In this document: one piece after another, positions 55,626-63,926 of the stretch
Numbering within the stretch: position 1 is the stretch's first letter
Layout: each line of letters begins with the position of its first letter
NCBI GenBank assembly: GCA_934130235.1
Contig: CAKOXU010000001.1
Coordinates: 23,456-87,455 of the forward strand
Direction of reading: 5' to 3'
Length of the DNA: 64,000 bases
Source: an uncultured Bacilli bacterium
GTDB lineage: Bacteria > Bacillota_I > Bacilli_A > RF39 > UBA660
The notes under the pieces: generated by a model
Seen by the model: only the letters and a program-made list of their open reading frames with translations
What the model was told of the DNA's origin: nothing
Database searches by the model: none
Translations under genes and position numbers: made by a program

Positions 55626-55758
55626 AATATACCTTCTTTCTTTAATTAATATTATTATTTTTATTAATGTTCATAATGTGTATAACCCCTATTTATCCTT
55701 ATAAAATAAGTAAAATATTAATGTGCATAAAAAGTTTATAATAAAAACTTTTACACAT
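55626..55758. other. dnaA-dnaN intergenic DnaA-box cluster
   Basis: Contains TTATACACA (minus strand, 55677-55685) and TTATGCACA (minus, 55722-55730), plus the weaker TTTTACACA near 55750. These are one- or two-base variants of the DnaA box TTATCCACA and form the downstream part of a bipartite origin. Confidence 0.7.
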
Positions 55759-57111
55759 TCATCTTATTTCATTTATCATTTTTTGAATTTCATTATTTAA
55801 ATTATCATCTTTAATTATTTCATTTTTAATTTTATCTACTGCGTGCATAACAGTAGTATGGTTTTTTCCACCAAATTCAATGCCAATTTTAGTTAAATTT
55901 TCATCTAAATAAACTCTACAAATATACATAGCAATTTGCCTAGGAATAGCTATTTCATTACTTCTTTTTTTACTCATTAATTGTTCTTTTGATAAATTAT
56001 AATGATCACAAATTATTTGAACAACTTGATCCATTTTATTTTTAGAAACAAACGTTTTTACAAAGTAATCTTTAAGAGCTTCTTTGGCTAAATCTAATGT
56101 AATATCAGAACCATTCATCATAGTAGCATAAGCAAAAACACGAGTAATAGCTCCTTCAAGTTTTCTAACATCCCCTACACTATTACTAGCAATATACTCT
56201 TTTACGTCATCTGGAACAATTTGTGATAATTCACTATTATCAATCTTATTATTTAAAATAGACATTCTAAGTTTAAAATCGGGAGGTAAAATATCAACTT
56301 GTAATCCCCAGTTAAATCTAGTTTTTAATCTCTCTTCTAATTTTTTTATATCATCAGGTGATCTATCAGAAGAAATAATAATTTGTTTTTCATTGTTATA
56401 TAATTCATTAAAAGTATTAAAAAATTCTTGTTGAGCACTTGTAGCTCCTACTAAATTGTGTATATCATCTATAATTAAAACATCAATATCCCTATATTTA
56501 TTTTTAAATGTTTTAATAGCATCTAAATTATCTGTATTACTGTTTTTTCTACAAATATCAACAAAGTCAGATACAAATTTATCACAAGGAATATATAATA
56601 CTTTTTTATTACTATTTTTTATTATATAATTACCTATTGAATGCATTAAATGCGTTTTACCAAGTCCACTAGATCCATAAATAAATAATGGATTATACAT
56701 TTTTCCTGGTTGTTCAGCAACTGCAAGTGCTGAAGTAGCCGCAAATTTATTAGATGGACCTATCATAAAATTTTCAAAGGTATATTTAGGATCTAAGTTA
56801 GATTCATATATATCATTGTTTGGAATACCAATATTATTTTTATCTATACTTAAGTTATTTTCTACTTCTTCAGCTATCACATAATTAAATTTAAAATTAG
56901 AACCAGTTATTTCAGTAAATATTTCATCAATTAAATCATTATAATTCTCACTTAAATTTTTTTTATGAACATGAAAAGGAACTAATATAGTAGCTGTATC
57001 ATCGTTTAGATTAATAAGTTTAGTTTCAGAAAACCAAGTTTCGTATGCAATTTCTGATATTTGACTCTTTATTTTTTCTAAAAATGAATTCCAAATATTT
57101 TCTAAATCCAT
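55759..57111 (-). CDS. dnaA: Chromosomal replication initiator DnaA
   Basis: 450 residues. Domain I at the N-terminus (WNSFLEKIKSQISEIAYETW), AAA+ domain III with NPLFIYGSSGLGKTHLMHSI near 141, Walker B DVLIIDDIHNLVG near 209, and domain IV with the signature FGGKNHTTVMHAVDKI near 414 contacting the DnaA box. It opens the origin and loads DnaB. Confidence 0.98.
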   Translation of the reverse strand: MDLENIWNSFLEKIKSQISEIAYETWFSETKLINLNDDTATILVPFHVHKKNLSENYNDLIDEIFTEITGSNFKFNYVIAEEVENNLSIDKNNIGIPNNDIYESNLDPKYTFENFMIGPSNKFAATSALAVAEQPGKMYNPLFIYGSSGLGKTHLMHSIGNYIIKNSNKKVLYIPCDKFVSDFVDICRKNSNTDNLDAIKTFKNKYRDIDVLIIDDIHNLVGATSAQQEFFNTFNELYNNEKQIIISSDRSPDDIKKLEERLKTRFNWGLQVDILPPDFKLRMSILNNKIDNSELSQIVPDDVKEYIASNSVGDVRKLEGAITRVFAYATMMNGSDITLDLAKEALKDYFVKTFVSKNKMDQVVQIICDHYNLSKEQLMSKKRSNEIAIPRQIAMYICRVYLDENLTKIGIEFGGKNHTTVMHAVDKIKNEIIKDDNLNNEIQKMINEIR

Positions 57112-57144
57112 GATATACTACCTCCTTTTAATTTATACACATAT

Positions 57145-57173
57145 ATTTTACAATATTTTTTTAATAAACACAA
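57145..57173 (-). promoter_or_regulatory. Probable dnaA promoter
   Basis: Minus-strand TTGTGT (57168-57173), 17 bases, TAAAAT (57145-57150). DnaA boxes lie on both sides (57133 and 57182), which suits autoregulation by DnaA. Confidence 0.5.
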
Positions 57174-57488
57174 CAAAAATGTGTGTATAATTATTATTTT
57201 TCATCATTTTTTAAATATATGCACATTTTTATTAAAATAAAAAGTGTTGAAAAATATAAATAAAAAATAATCAACACAGTTATGAACATTTTCTAACACA
57301 TAATATTTAACAAAAAATTAAACTTATAAACATTTTTGTGCATAAAAAATAAACATTGTAAATATACACATTTTAATGTAAATGTTTATAAGTGTATTAT
57401 TTTGTGTATAAAAGAATATAATAAATAAGTTATCAACAAAAATGTTAATAACTTAAAAAATAAATTATAAATTATTTAAAAAAATAAA

Positions 57489-57517
57489 TTGACAAATTTA
57501 AAAAAAATATATATAAT
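57489..57517 (+). promoter_or_regulatory. Promoter of rpmH-rnpA
   Basis: Consensus TTGACA (57489-57494), exactly 17 bases, TATAAT (57512-57517). It is the best sigma-A promoter in the window. Confidence 0.85.
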
Positions 57518-57560
57518 TTATTAAGCAAGCAGATAAAATATATAAATGGAGGTGTAATAA

Positions 57561-57683
57561 ATGAAAAGAACATATCAACCAAATAATCGTAGAAAAGCTA
57601 AAAAATTAGGTTTTATGGCACGTATGAAAACAAAGATTATTAATAATAGAAGAAGAAAAGGACGTAAAGTTTTATCTCATTAA
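57561..57683 (+). CDS. rpmH: 50S ribosomal protein L34 (short form, 40 residues)
   Basis: [20 protein letters not shown], then [20 protein letters not shown]. This is clearly L34, but the usual protein has 44 residues. The segment between the RM-TK motif and RRRKGRK (normally NGRxVLxxR) is four residues shorter. The gene starts behind GGAGG. It binds 23S rRNA. A hairpin after the stop separates it partly from rnpA. Confidence 0.96.
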   Translation: MKRTYQPNNRRKAKKLGFMARMKTKIINNRRRKGRKVLSH

Positions 57684-57714
57684 AATCCACTGAAATTCGT
57701 CAGTGGATTTTATT
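57682..57714 (+). terminator. Hairpin between rpmH and rnpA
   Basis: AAAATCCACTG-AAATTCGT-CAGTGGATTTT followed by ATTTT, directly after the rpmH stop. It probably attenuates read-through into rnpA, lowering its expression relative to L34. Confidence 0.75.
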
Positions 57715-57731
57715 TTAAAATAGGTGATAAT

Positions 57732-58070
57732 ATGAAAAAAATAAATATATTAAAGGAATCAAGAGAATTTGATAGGATAATACACAATTATAAGCCATAT
57801 ATATATAAGGATTATATTATATATTTAGAAAAAAATAATAATATAATTAACTACAAGTTTGGATTATCCGTTGGTAAAAAAATTGGAAATGCAGTTAAGA
57901 GAAATAAAATAAAAAGACAATTAAAAAATATAATTGATAAAAAAGACTATCAAAATAATTTTAATTGTATTATAATAGTTGGTAAGGGAATTACTGAAAA
58001 GTCTTTTAAAACCATGGAAGATAATTTAATAATTGCTTTAAACAACTTAAAAATAATAAAGGAGAAATAA
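57732..58070 (+). CDS. rnpA: Ribonuclease P protein component
   Basis: 112 residues. Protein subunit helping RNase P RNA to cut pre-tRNA 5' leaders. The signature GLSVGKKIGNAVKRNKIKRQ carries the RNR-type basic motif; the N-terminus KESREFDRIIHNYK is also typical. It follows rpmH and precedes yidC by one base. Confidence 0.95.
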   Translation: MKKINILKESREFDRIIHNYKPYIYKDYIIYLEKNNNIINYKFGLSVGKKIGNAVKRNKIKRQLKNIIDKKDYQNNFNCIIIVGKGITEKSFKTMEDNLIIALNNLKIIKEK

Positions 58071-58071
58071 A

Positions 58072-59067
58072 ATGAATAAAAAAATTACAAGAGTGTTAGT
58101 GTCAGTGTTGTGTTTGTTTTTAATAACTGGATGTACTAAACAAATGAAAACTGCAAATGGAAAAAAAATAGTAAAATCAGAAATTACTAACCAAACATTA
58201 GTAGAAAATGTTTTGTGCAAACCGGATAAATTATATGATGAATATGACAAAGCTATAAAACAAAAACAAAAAGATTATAAAAAAATGTATAAAAATGGTG
58301 ATTTATCAAAAAAGGAATATAATAAAAAAATGGATAACATTATAGACTTAGAAAAATTACCAAAATGTGAAAATATTAGCATTGTTCAAGGTGGATATGA
58401 GACTTTTTGGACAAGTGTTTTTGTAAAACCTTTAGCATGGGCAATAGTTAATTTAGGAAAAATAGTTAAAAATTATGGTCTAGCAATTATTTTAGCAACT
58501 ATTATAATAAGATTGATATTATTTCCAATAACAAAAAAAATGCTTAATCAATCTGAAAATATGAAAAAAGCACAACCAAAATTAGATAAGTTGGAAAAAA
58601 AATATAAAAATAAAACTGATCAACAATCAATGATGGCTAAATCAACTGAAATGATGGCTATATATAAGGAATATAATATAAATCCTGTATCAGGTTGTTT
58701 ATTAAGTTTTATTCAATTACCTTTATTTTTTGCTTTTTATGAAGCTTTAAATAGATTACCTATATTATTTGAGGATAAATTTTTAACATTTAATATGGGT
58801 ATGACTCCATTAGCAGCTATAGAAAAAGGTAATTATATATATCTAATTTTACCAATTTTAGTAGGAATTGTTACTTATTACTCATTTAAAATGAATAAAA
58901 TGTCGGTTTCTAAAGAACAAGAATCACAAATGAAGATGATGTTTAATGTTATGATAATAGTAATCTTTATAACTTCATTTAGTATGTCAACTGCAATTAT
59001 ACTTTATTGGATAATAAATAGTGGATTTACAATAATACAAAATATATTAGTTAAAAGGAGTAAATAA
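58072..59067 (+). CDS. yidC: Membrane protein insertase YidC/OxaA (lipoprotein form)
   Basis: 331 residues. The lipobox LFLITGC gives a lipid-anchored N-terminus. An extracytoplasmic Lys-rich segment follows, then the YidC core of five helices beginning AIVNLGKIVKNYGLAIILAT with the conserved groove Arg in IIIRLILFPITKK, and YNINPVSGCLLSFIQLPLFF. It inserts membrane proteins with or without SecYEG. In spore formers a copy is SpoIIIJ. The order rnpA-yidC-jag is conserved. Confidence 0.96.
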   Translation: MNKKITRVLVSVLCLFLITGCTKQMKTANGKKIVKSEITNQTLVENVLCKPDKLYDEYDKAIKQKQKDYKKMYKNGDLSKKEYNKKMDNIIDLEKLPKCENISIVQGGYETFWTSVFVKPLAWAIVNLGKIVKNYGLAIILATIIIRLILFPITKKMLNQSENMKKAQPKLDKLEKKYKNKTDQQSMMAKSTEMMAIYKEYNINPVSGCLLSFIQLPLFFAFYEALNRLPILFEDKFLTFNMGMTPLAAIEKGNYIYLILPILVGIVTYYSFKMNKMSVSKEQESQMKMMFNVMIIVIFITSFSMSTAIILYWIINSGFTIIQNILVKRSK

Positions 59068-59069
59068 TT

Positions 59070-59666
59070 ATGATAGAAGTATATAAATTTGAAGAAAAGA
59101 ATGAAGAGGAATGTAGATTAAAATGTTTAGACACTTTAGATGTATATAATAATGAAATAATTACTCATGAAATAAATGAAACAGATAAATATATAATTGA
59201 ATGTGTAAAAAAAAGTGATATAGAAGATTTTATTAAAACATTTATAAAAAATATAACAACTAAAATGGGATTAGAAACAAAAATAGAAATAGAAGAAGAT
59301 GAAAATATATTTAAAGTTAATATGTTTTCAAACAATAATCAAATATTAATAGGAAAAGAAGGAAGAACATTAGAGGCTATACAAAATATTTTAAGACAAA
59401 TAATAAGTCGTAAAACTGGATTTAATATTAGAATAACTTTAGATGCATCTAATTATAGAATTAAAAAAGAGCATTATTTTGAAAAAAATATTAAATCAAT
59501 AATAAATGATGTGATGAAAACAAAAGATGAAATTAAATTAGATCCTATGAATTCTTATAAACGAAGAATAGTACATTCTATAGCAAGTGAGTATTATAAT
59601 ATTGAAACCGAATCCTTTGGAGAAGAACCAAATAGATATGTAGTTATAAGATATTTAGAAAAATAA
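59070..59666 (+). CDS. jag: Jag/KhpB RNA-binding protein (KH-R3H)
   Basis: 198 residues: a Jag_N region (about 1-55), a KH domain with the loop LIGKEGRTLEAIQNILRQI, and a C-terminal R3H region (MNSYKRRIVHSIASEY). KhpB with KhpA binds RNA and influences cell elongation. It follows yidC after 2 bases. A terminator follows. Confidence 0.95.
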   Translation: MIEVYKFEEKNEEECRLKCLDTLDVYNNEIITHEINETDKYIIECVKKSDIEDFIKTFIKNITTKMGLETKIEIEEDENIFKVNMFSNNNQILIGKEGRTLEAIQNILRQIISRKTGFNIRITLDASNYRIKKEHYFEKNIKSIINDVMKTKDEIKLDPMNSYKRRIVHSIASEYYNIETESFGEEPNRYVVIRYLEK

Positions 59667-59690
59667 AAACAGGTATTCCTGTTTTTTTTA
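59665..59690 (+). terminator. Terminator after jag
   Basis: AAAAACAGG-TATT-CCTGTTTTTTTT directly after the stop codon. Confidence 0.88.
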
Positions 59691-59709
59691 ATTATTATTT
59701 AAATATCTA

Positions 59710-59738
59710 TTCAAAAAAAACAATTCTTCTGATATAAT
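59710..59738 (+). promoter_or_regulatory. Promoter of mnmE
   Basis: TTCAAA (59710-59715), 17 bases, TATAAT (59733-59738), 21 bases before the mnmE ATG. Confidence 0.6.
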
Positions 59739-59759
59739 ACATGCAATGGAAGTGATTTA

Positions 59760-61109
59760 ATGAATGATACAATATGTGCAGTATCTACAGCTTTAGGTGT
59801 AGGCGCTATATCGATAATAAGAGTAAGCGGCACTGATTCAATTAGTATAGTAAATGATATTTTTAAAGGAAAAGATTTACTAAAAGTAGAGTCTCATACG
59901 ATTAATTATGGATATATAGTAGAAAATAATGAAAAAATAGATGAAGTATTAGTTAGTGTGATGAAATCTCCACGTACTTTTACAAGAGAAGATATAGTAG
60001 AAATTAATATACATGGTGGAATAGCTATTACAAATAAAGTATTAGAAATATTATTAAATCATGGATGTAGATTGGCAGAACCAGGTGAATTTACAAAAAG
60101 AGCTTTCCTAAATGGAAGAATTGATTTAATAGAAGCAGAGGGTGTAATGAATTTAATAAATTCAAAAACAGAAAAATCTAGAAAATCAGCAATTAATGAA
60201 GTAAATGGTGAAGTATCAAAATTAATTAAAGATTTAAGACAAAATATTATAGAGCTTTTAGCAAACATAGAGGTAAATATTGATTATCCAGAATATGAAG
60301 ATATAGAAGAAATGACAATAGAAAAGTTATTATTTAATTTGGATGATATTGAGCTAAAAATTAATAATATAATAAAAAAATCAGAAGATAGTAAAATAAT
60401 CAATGATGGAATTAAAACTATTATTATAGGTAGCCCAAATGTGGGAAAGAGTAGTATATTAAATAAATTGTTAAATGAAGAAAAAGCAATTGTTACATCA
60501 ATAGCCGGAACTACTAGAGATATAGTAGAAGGAAAAGTGCAAATAGATGGAATAGTTTTAAATATGATAGATACAGCAGGAATAAGAAAAACAGATGATA
60601 TAGTAGAAAGTATAGGTGTTAAAAAAAGTTTAGATTTAATAGAAGATGCAGATTTAATATTATATGTTATAAACAATAATGAAGAGATAACACAAGATGA
60701 GAAAACTATTTTATCAAAATTAAAAGATAAAAATAGTATTATAATAGTAAATAAAATAGATCTAGATAATAAGGCAGATTTATCAATATTACCAAGTTTT
60801 ATAGAAATGTCAGTAAAAGACAATAAAGGAATAGATGAGTTAAAAAATAAAATAAAAGATATGTTTAATTTAGAACAAATAGATACTAGTGATTATACAT
60901 ATTTATCAAGTGCGAGATCTTTATCTCTATTAAAATCCACTCTTAATTCATTAAATGATGTAAGAGATGGTATCAATAATCATATGCCAATAGATATGGT
61001 AGAAATTGATTTAAAAAATGCGTGGTCAATATTAGGTGAAATAGTTGGTGAAACTTACACTGATGAATTAATAGATCAATTATTTAGTCAATTTTGTTTA
61101 GGAAAGTAA
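59760..61109 (+). CDS. mnmE: tRNA modification GTPase MnmE
   Basis: 449 residues. N-terminal tetrahydrofolate-binding domain (ICAVSTALGVGAISIIRVSG), a helical domain, and a G domain with G1 GSPNVGKSSILNKLL near 222, GTTRDIVEG, and G3 DTAGIRKT near 268. The C-terminal CLGK carries the conserved Cys. With MnmG it makes the 5-carboxymethylaminomethyl group at tRNA U34. Confidence 0.97.
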   Translation: MNDTICAVSTALGVGAISIIRVSGTDSISIVNDIFKGKDLLKVESHTINYGYIVENNEKIDEVLVSVMKSPRTFTREDIVEINIHGGIAITNKVLEILLNHGCRLAEPGEFTKRAFLNGRIDLIEAEGVMNLINSKTEKSRKSAINEVNGEVSKLIKDLRQNIIELLANIEVNIDYPEYEDIEEMTIEKLLFNLDDIELKINNIIKKSEDSKIINDGIKTIIIGSPNVGKSSILNKLLNEEKAIVTSIAGTTRDIVEGKVQIDGIVLNMIDTAGIRKTDDIVESIGVKKSLDLIEDADLILYVINNNEEITQDEKTILSKLKDKNSIIIVNKIDLDNKADLSILPSFIEMSVKDNKGIDELKNKIKDMFNLEQIDTSDYTYLSSARSLSLLKSTLNSLNDVRDGINNHMPIDMVEIDLKNAWSILGEIVGETYTDELIDQLFSQFCLGK

Positions 61110-61110
61110 T

Positions 61111-61284
61111 ATGGAAGATTTATTAATAATAATGCTTTCAGATGAAGATTTGGATAAATATTTAAATCAAATTAGTCAATATAAAGAAATAGTAAAAAAT
61201 GAAACTAGTCTATATAATAAATTAAATATTTTAGAAGAAAAATTAACTATAGAACAATTAAAAAGAAATAAAAAAATAAAATAA
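61111..61284 (+). CDS. Small hypothetical protein, 57 residues
   Basis: The ATG starts one base after the mnmE stop, with AGGAAAG overlapping the mnmE end as ribosome site. The product begins MEDLLIIMLSDEDLDKYLNQ and ends in a Lys-rich helix (LKRNKKIK). It is a single predicted helical, coiled-coil-like protein without known family. The tight coupling to mnmE, the good ribosome site and the terminator right behind support a real gene. Confidence 0.65.
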   Translation: MEDLLIIMLSDEDLDKYLNQISQYKEIVKNETSLYNKLNILEEKLTIEQLKRNKKIK

Positions 61285-61312
61285 CTAATTATTTAAAATT
61301 AGTTATTTTTAT
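61276..61312 (+). terminator. Terminator after the 57-residue ORF
   Basis: AAATAACTAATT-ATTTAA-AATTAGTTATTTTTATT, overlapping the stop codon. Confidence 0.75.
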
Positions 61313-61340
61313 TGTATTTTTTAAAAAATTATATTATACT
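61312..61340 (+). promoter_or_regulatory. Promoter of mnmG-rsmG
   Basis: TTGTAT (61312-61317), 17 bases, TATACT (61335-61340), just after the preceding terminator. Confidence 0.65.
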
Positions 61341-61363
61341 ATGTAAGTCAATGAGGTGGTATT

Positions 61364-63238
61364 ATGAATTATGATGTTATAGTAGTAGGTGGCGGACATG
61401 CGGGATGCGAAGCATCTTTAGCAACCTCTAGAAAAGGTCATAAAACACTACTAATAACAGGAAATATAAAAAATATAGCAGATATGCCTTGTAATCCATC
61501 AATAGGTGGATCTGCTAAAGGTATAGTAGTAAGAGAAATAGATGCGTTAGGTGGAGAAATGGGTAGAAATGCCGATAAAAGTCTCTTACAAATAAAAATG
61601 TTGAACAGTGCAAAAGGACCGGCAGTAAGAGCGCTTCGTGCTCAAGCAGATAAAATTACGTATCCTAAAAACATGTTAAAAACATTAAAAAATGAATCTA
61701 TGTTAGAAATACGTGAAGCTATAGTTGAAGATTTAATTATTGAAAATAATAAAGTAAAAGGAGTAATACTAGAAAATGATGAAAAAATAGAGGCTAGTAG
61801 TGTAATTCTTACAACAGGAACATATTTAAAAGCGGACATTTTAATAGGAGATACAAGAACAAGAAAAGGTCCACACGGAGAAAAACCATCAAATCATTTA
61901 AGTGATAAATTAAAGAGCTATGGATTTAATATTATTCGTTTAAAAACAGGCACACCTCAAAGAATAGAAAAAAGCTCTATAGATTTTTCAAAAACACAAG
62001 TTGAACAAGGTGATAATAGATATTGGACTTTTTCTTTTGATAATAAAATATATTATGATAAAGATAATCAAATTCCATGTCATCTAATATATACTCAGCC
62101 ATTAACGCATCAAATTATAAGAGAAAATTTACATAAATCAAGTATGTATGGGGGTCTTTCTGATATAAAAGGTGTTGGTCCTAGATATTGTCCTTCTATA
62201 GAAGATAAGATAACTCGTTTTGCAGATAAAGAAAGACATCAATTATTTTTAGAGCCTGAAAGTATATACTATGATGATATATATATACAAGGCTTTTCTA
62301 CATCAATGCCAAAAGATATTCAAGAACAAATGGTTCACAGTTTACCAGGACTAGAAAATGCAATAATAAATAAATATGCTTATGCTATTGAATATGATGC
62401 AATAGATTCTAAACAATTAAAGCAATCTTTAGAAACTAAAGTAATAGAAAACTTATTTACAGCAGGTCAAATAAATGGAACAAGTGGATATGAAGAAGCT
62501 GCATGTCAAGGTTTAATAGCAGGAATAAATGCTGCTTTAAAATTAGAAAATAAAAAACCTTTAATATTAAAACGTAATGAGGCTTATATTGGTGTTTTAA
62601 TAGATGATTTAGTAACAAAAGGAATAATTGATCCATATAGATTACTTACATCTAGAGCAGAATATAGGTTATTACTCCGCCATGATAATGCAGATATAAG
62701 ACTAAGAAAATATGGATATGAAGTAGGGTTAATAACTGATGAAAAATATAGTGAATTTAAACAAAAAATAAAATCAATAAATAATTTAATAGATGAATTA
62801 AAAATATTAAAACTAACACCAAAGAAAGAGAATAATGAGTATTTAATGAGTTTGAATTCTACTCCTATAAAGGATTCTATTTCACTATATGATTTATTAA
62901 AAAGGCCTGAAATAAAGATAGAATATTTAAATAAATTTTTAAATAATGAATATTCAGATGAAGTAAAAGAACAAGTTGAAATTAATATAAAGTATGAAGG
63001 ATATATAAAAAAAGCTAATAATGAAGCAAAAAAAATGGTGGATTTAGATAACAAAAAGATACCCGAAGATTTAGATTATGATAAAATACACAATTTAGCT
63101 AGTGAAGCAAAACAAAAATTGAAACAGATAAGACCAACTTCTATAGGTCAAGCTTTGCGTATCAGTGGAGTAAATCCAGCTGATATATCTTTAATTATGG
63201 TATATATAAAAAAGGAATATTTTTATGAGTCAAAATAA
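61364..63238 (+). CDS. mnmG: tRNA uridine-5-carboxymethylaminomethyl modification enzyme MnmG (GidA)
   Basis: 624 residues, standard. FAD-binding VVGGGHAGCEASLATSRKG, the family motifs CNPSIGGSAKGIVVREIDAL and LKTGTPQRI, the conserved CPSIEDKI, and GQINGTSGYEEAACQGLIAG near 367. Partner of MnmE. It overlaps rsmG by 14 bases. Confidence 0.97.
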   Translation: MNYDVIVVGGGHAGCEASLATSRKGHKTLLITGNIKNIADMPCNPSIGGSAKGIVVREIDALGGEMGRNADKSLLQIKMLNSAKGPAVRALRAQADKITYPKNMLKTLKNESMLEIREAIVEDLIIENNKVKGVILENDEKIEASSVILTTGTYLKADILIGDTRTRKGPHGEKPSNHLSDKLKSYGFNIIRLKTGTPQRIEKSSIDFSKTQVEQGDNRYWTFSFDNKIYYDKDNQIPCHLIYTQPLTHQIIRENLHKSSMYGGLSDIKGVGPRYCPSIEDKITRFADKERHQLFLEPESIYYDDIYIQGFSTSMPKDIQEQMVHSLPGLENAIINKYAYAIEYDAIDSKQLKQSLETKVIENLFTAGQINGTSGYEEAACQGLIAGINAALKLENKKPLILKRNEAYIGVLIDDLVTKGIIDPYRLLTSRAEYRLLLRHDNADIRLRKYGYEVGLITDEKYSEFKQKIKSINNLIDELKILKLTPKKENNEYLMSLNSTPIKDSISLYDLLKRPEIKIEYLNKFLNNEYSDEVKEQVEINIKYEGYIKKANNEAKKMVDLDNKKIPEDLDYDKIHNLASEAKQKLKQIRPTSIGQALRISGVNPADISLIMVYIKKEYFYESK

Positions 63239-63926
63239 TTTTATAAAAGAACTAAGTTTACTAGGTATATATCCAACAGAATATCAATTAAAACAACTAG
63301 AAAAGTATTATTTATTATTAATAGAATACAATAAGGTAATGAATTTAACAGGAATAACAGAAAAAAATGAAGTATATTTAAAACATTTTTATGATTCTTT
63401 AACAATAATAAAAGTAATTGATTTAAACAGTATAAATAACTTATGTGATATTGGTACAGGCGCTGGATTTCCAGGTGTAGTATTAAAAATATTATTTCCA
63501 CATTTAAAAGTATCATTAGTAGATTCATTAAAAAAAAGAATTGACTTTTTGAATATAGTTATTAATCAATTAAATCTACAAGATATTGAAACTTTTCATG
63601 AAAGAATAGAAGATTTTTCAATTAAAAATGAAGAAAAATATGACTTAGTAGTATCGCGTGCAGTAGCGCCTTTAAATATATTATTAGAAATCGGTATAAA
63701 ACAAGTAAAAATAAATGGATATTTTATAGCTATGAAAGGTAATAAAGATACTGAACCTAACACAAACAAACTGCTAAATAGACTTAATTTAAGTTTAGAT
63801 CAAGTATTAGAATTTAAATTACCAATAGAAAATAGTAATAGAACTTTATTTAAATTTAAAAAAATAAAGCAAACTCCACCACAATATCCAAGAAAATATA
63901 ATATAATAAAAAAGAAACCTTTGTAA
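63225..63926 (+). CDS. rsmG: 16S rRNA (guanine-527 N7)-methyltransferase RsmG
   Basis: 233 residues. MNLTGITEKNEVYLKHFYDS near 40, SAM motif CDIGTGAGFPGVVLKI near 70, VVSRAVAPL near 144, and the intact C-terminal TPPQYPRKYNIIKKKPL. It overlaps the end of mnmG. In most Bacillota noc or parA-parB follow; here the window ends in what looks like an IS end instead. Confidence 0.96.
   Translation: MSQNNFIKELSLLGIYPTEYQLKQLEKYYLLLIEYNKVMNLTGITEKNEVYLKHFYDSLTIIKVIDLNSINNLCDIGTGAGFPGVVLKILFPHLKVSLVDSLKKRIDFLNIVINQLNLQDIETFHERIEDFSIKNEEKYDLVVSRAVAPLNILLEIGIKQVKINGYFIAMKGNKDTEPNTNKLLNRLNLSLDQVLEFKLPIENSNRTLFKFKKIKQTPPQYPRKYNIIKKKPL

Larger units (their letters stand above)
57112..57560. other. oriC: DnaA boxes and AT-rich unwinding region
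   Basis: A 449-base gene-free segment between divergent dnaA and rpmH. DnaA-box variants are TTATACACA at 57133-57141 (+), TTATACACA at 57182-57190 (-), TTATGCACA at 57337-57345 (-), TTATACACA at 57403-57411 (-) and TTATCAACA at 57430-57438 (+), with further near matches (57324, 57362). Then comes an almost pure A/T stretch at 57439-57488 that suits strand opening. Gene strand bias switches here, which supports this as the origin. Confidence 0.9.

Noticed and set aside
60284..60823. Minus-strand frame of 179 residues inside mnmE
   Set aside because: It is antisense to the conserved GTPase domain, with Ile/Ser/Leu-rich low complexity.
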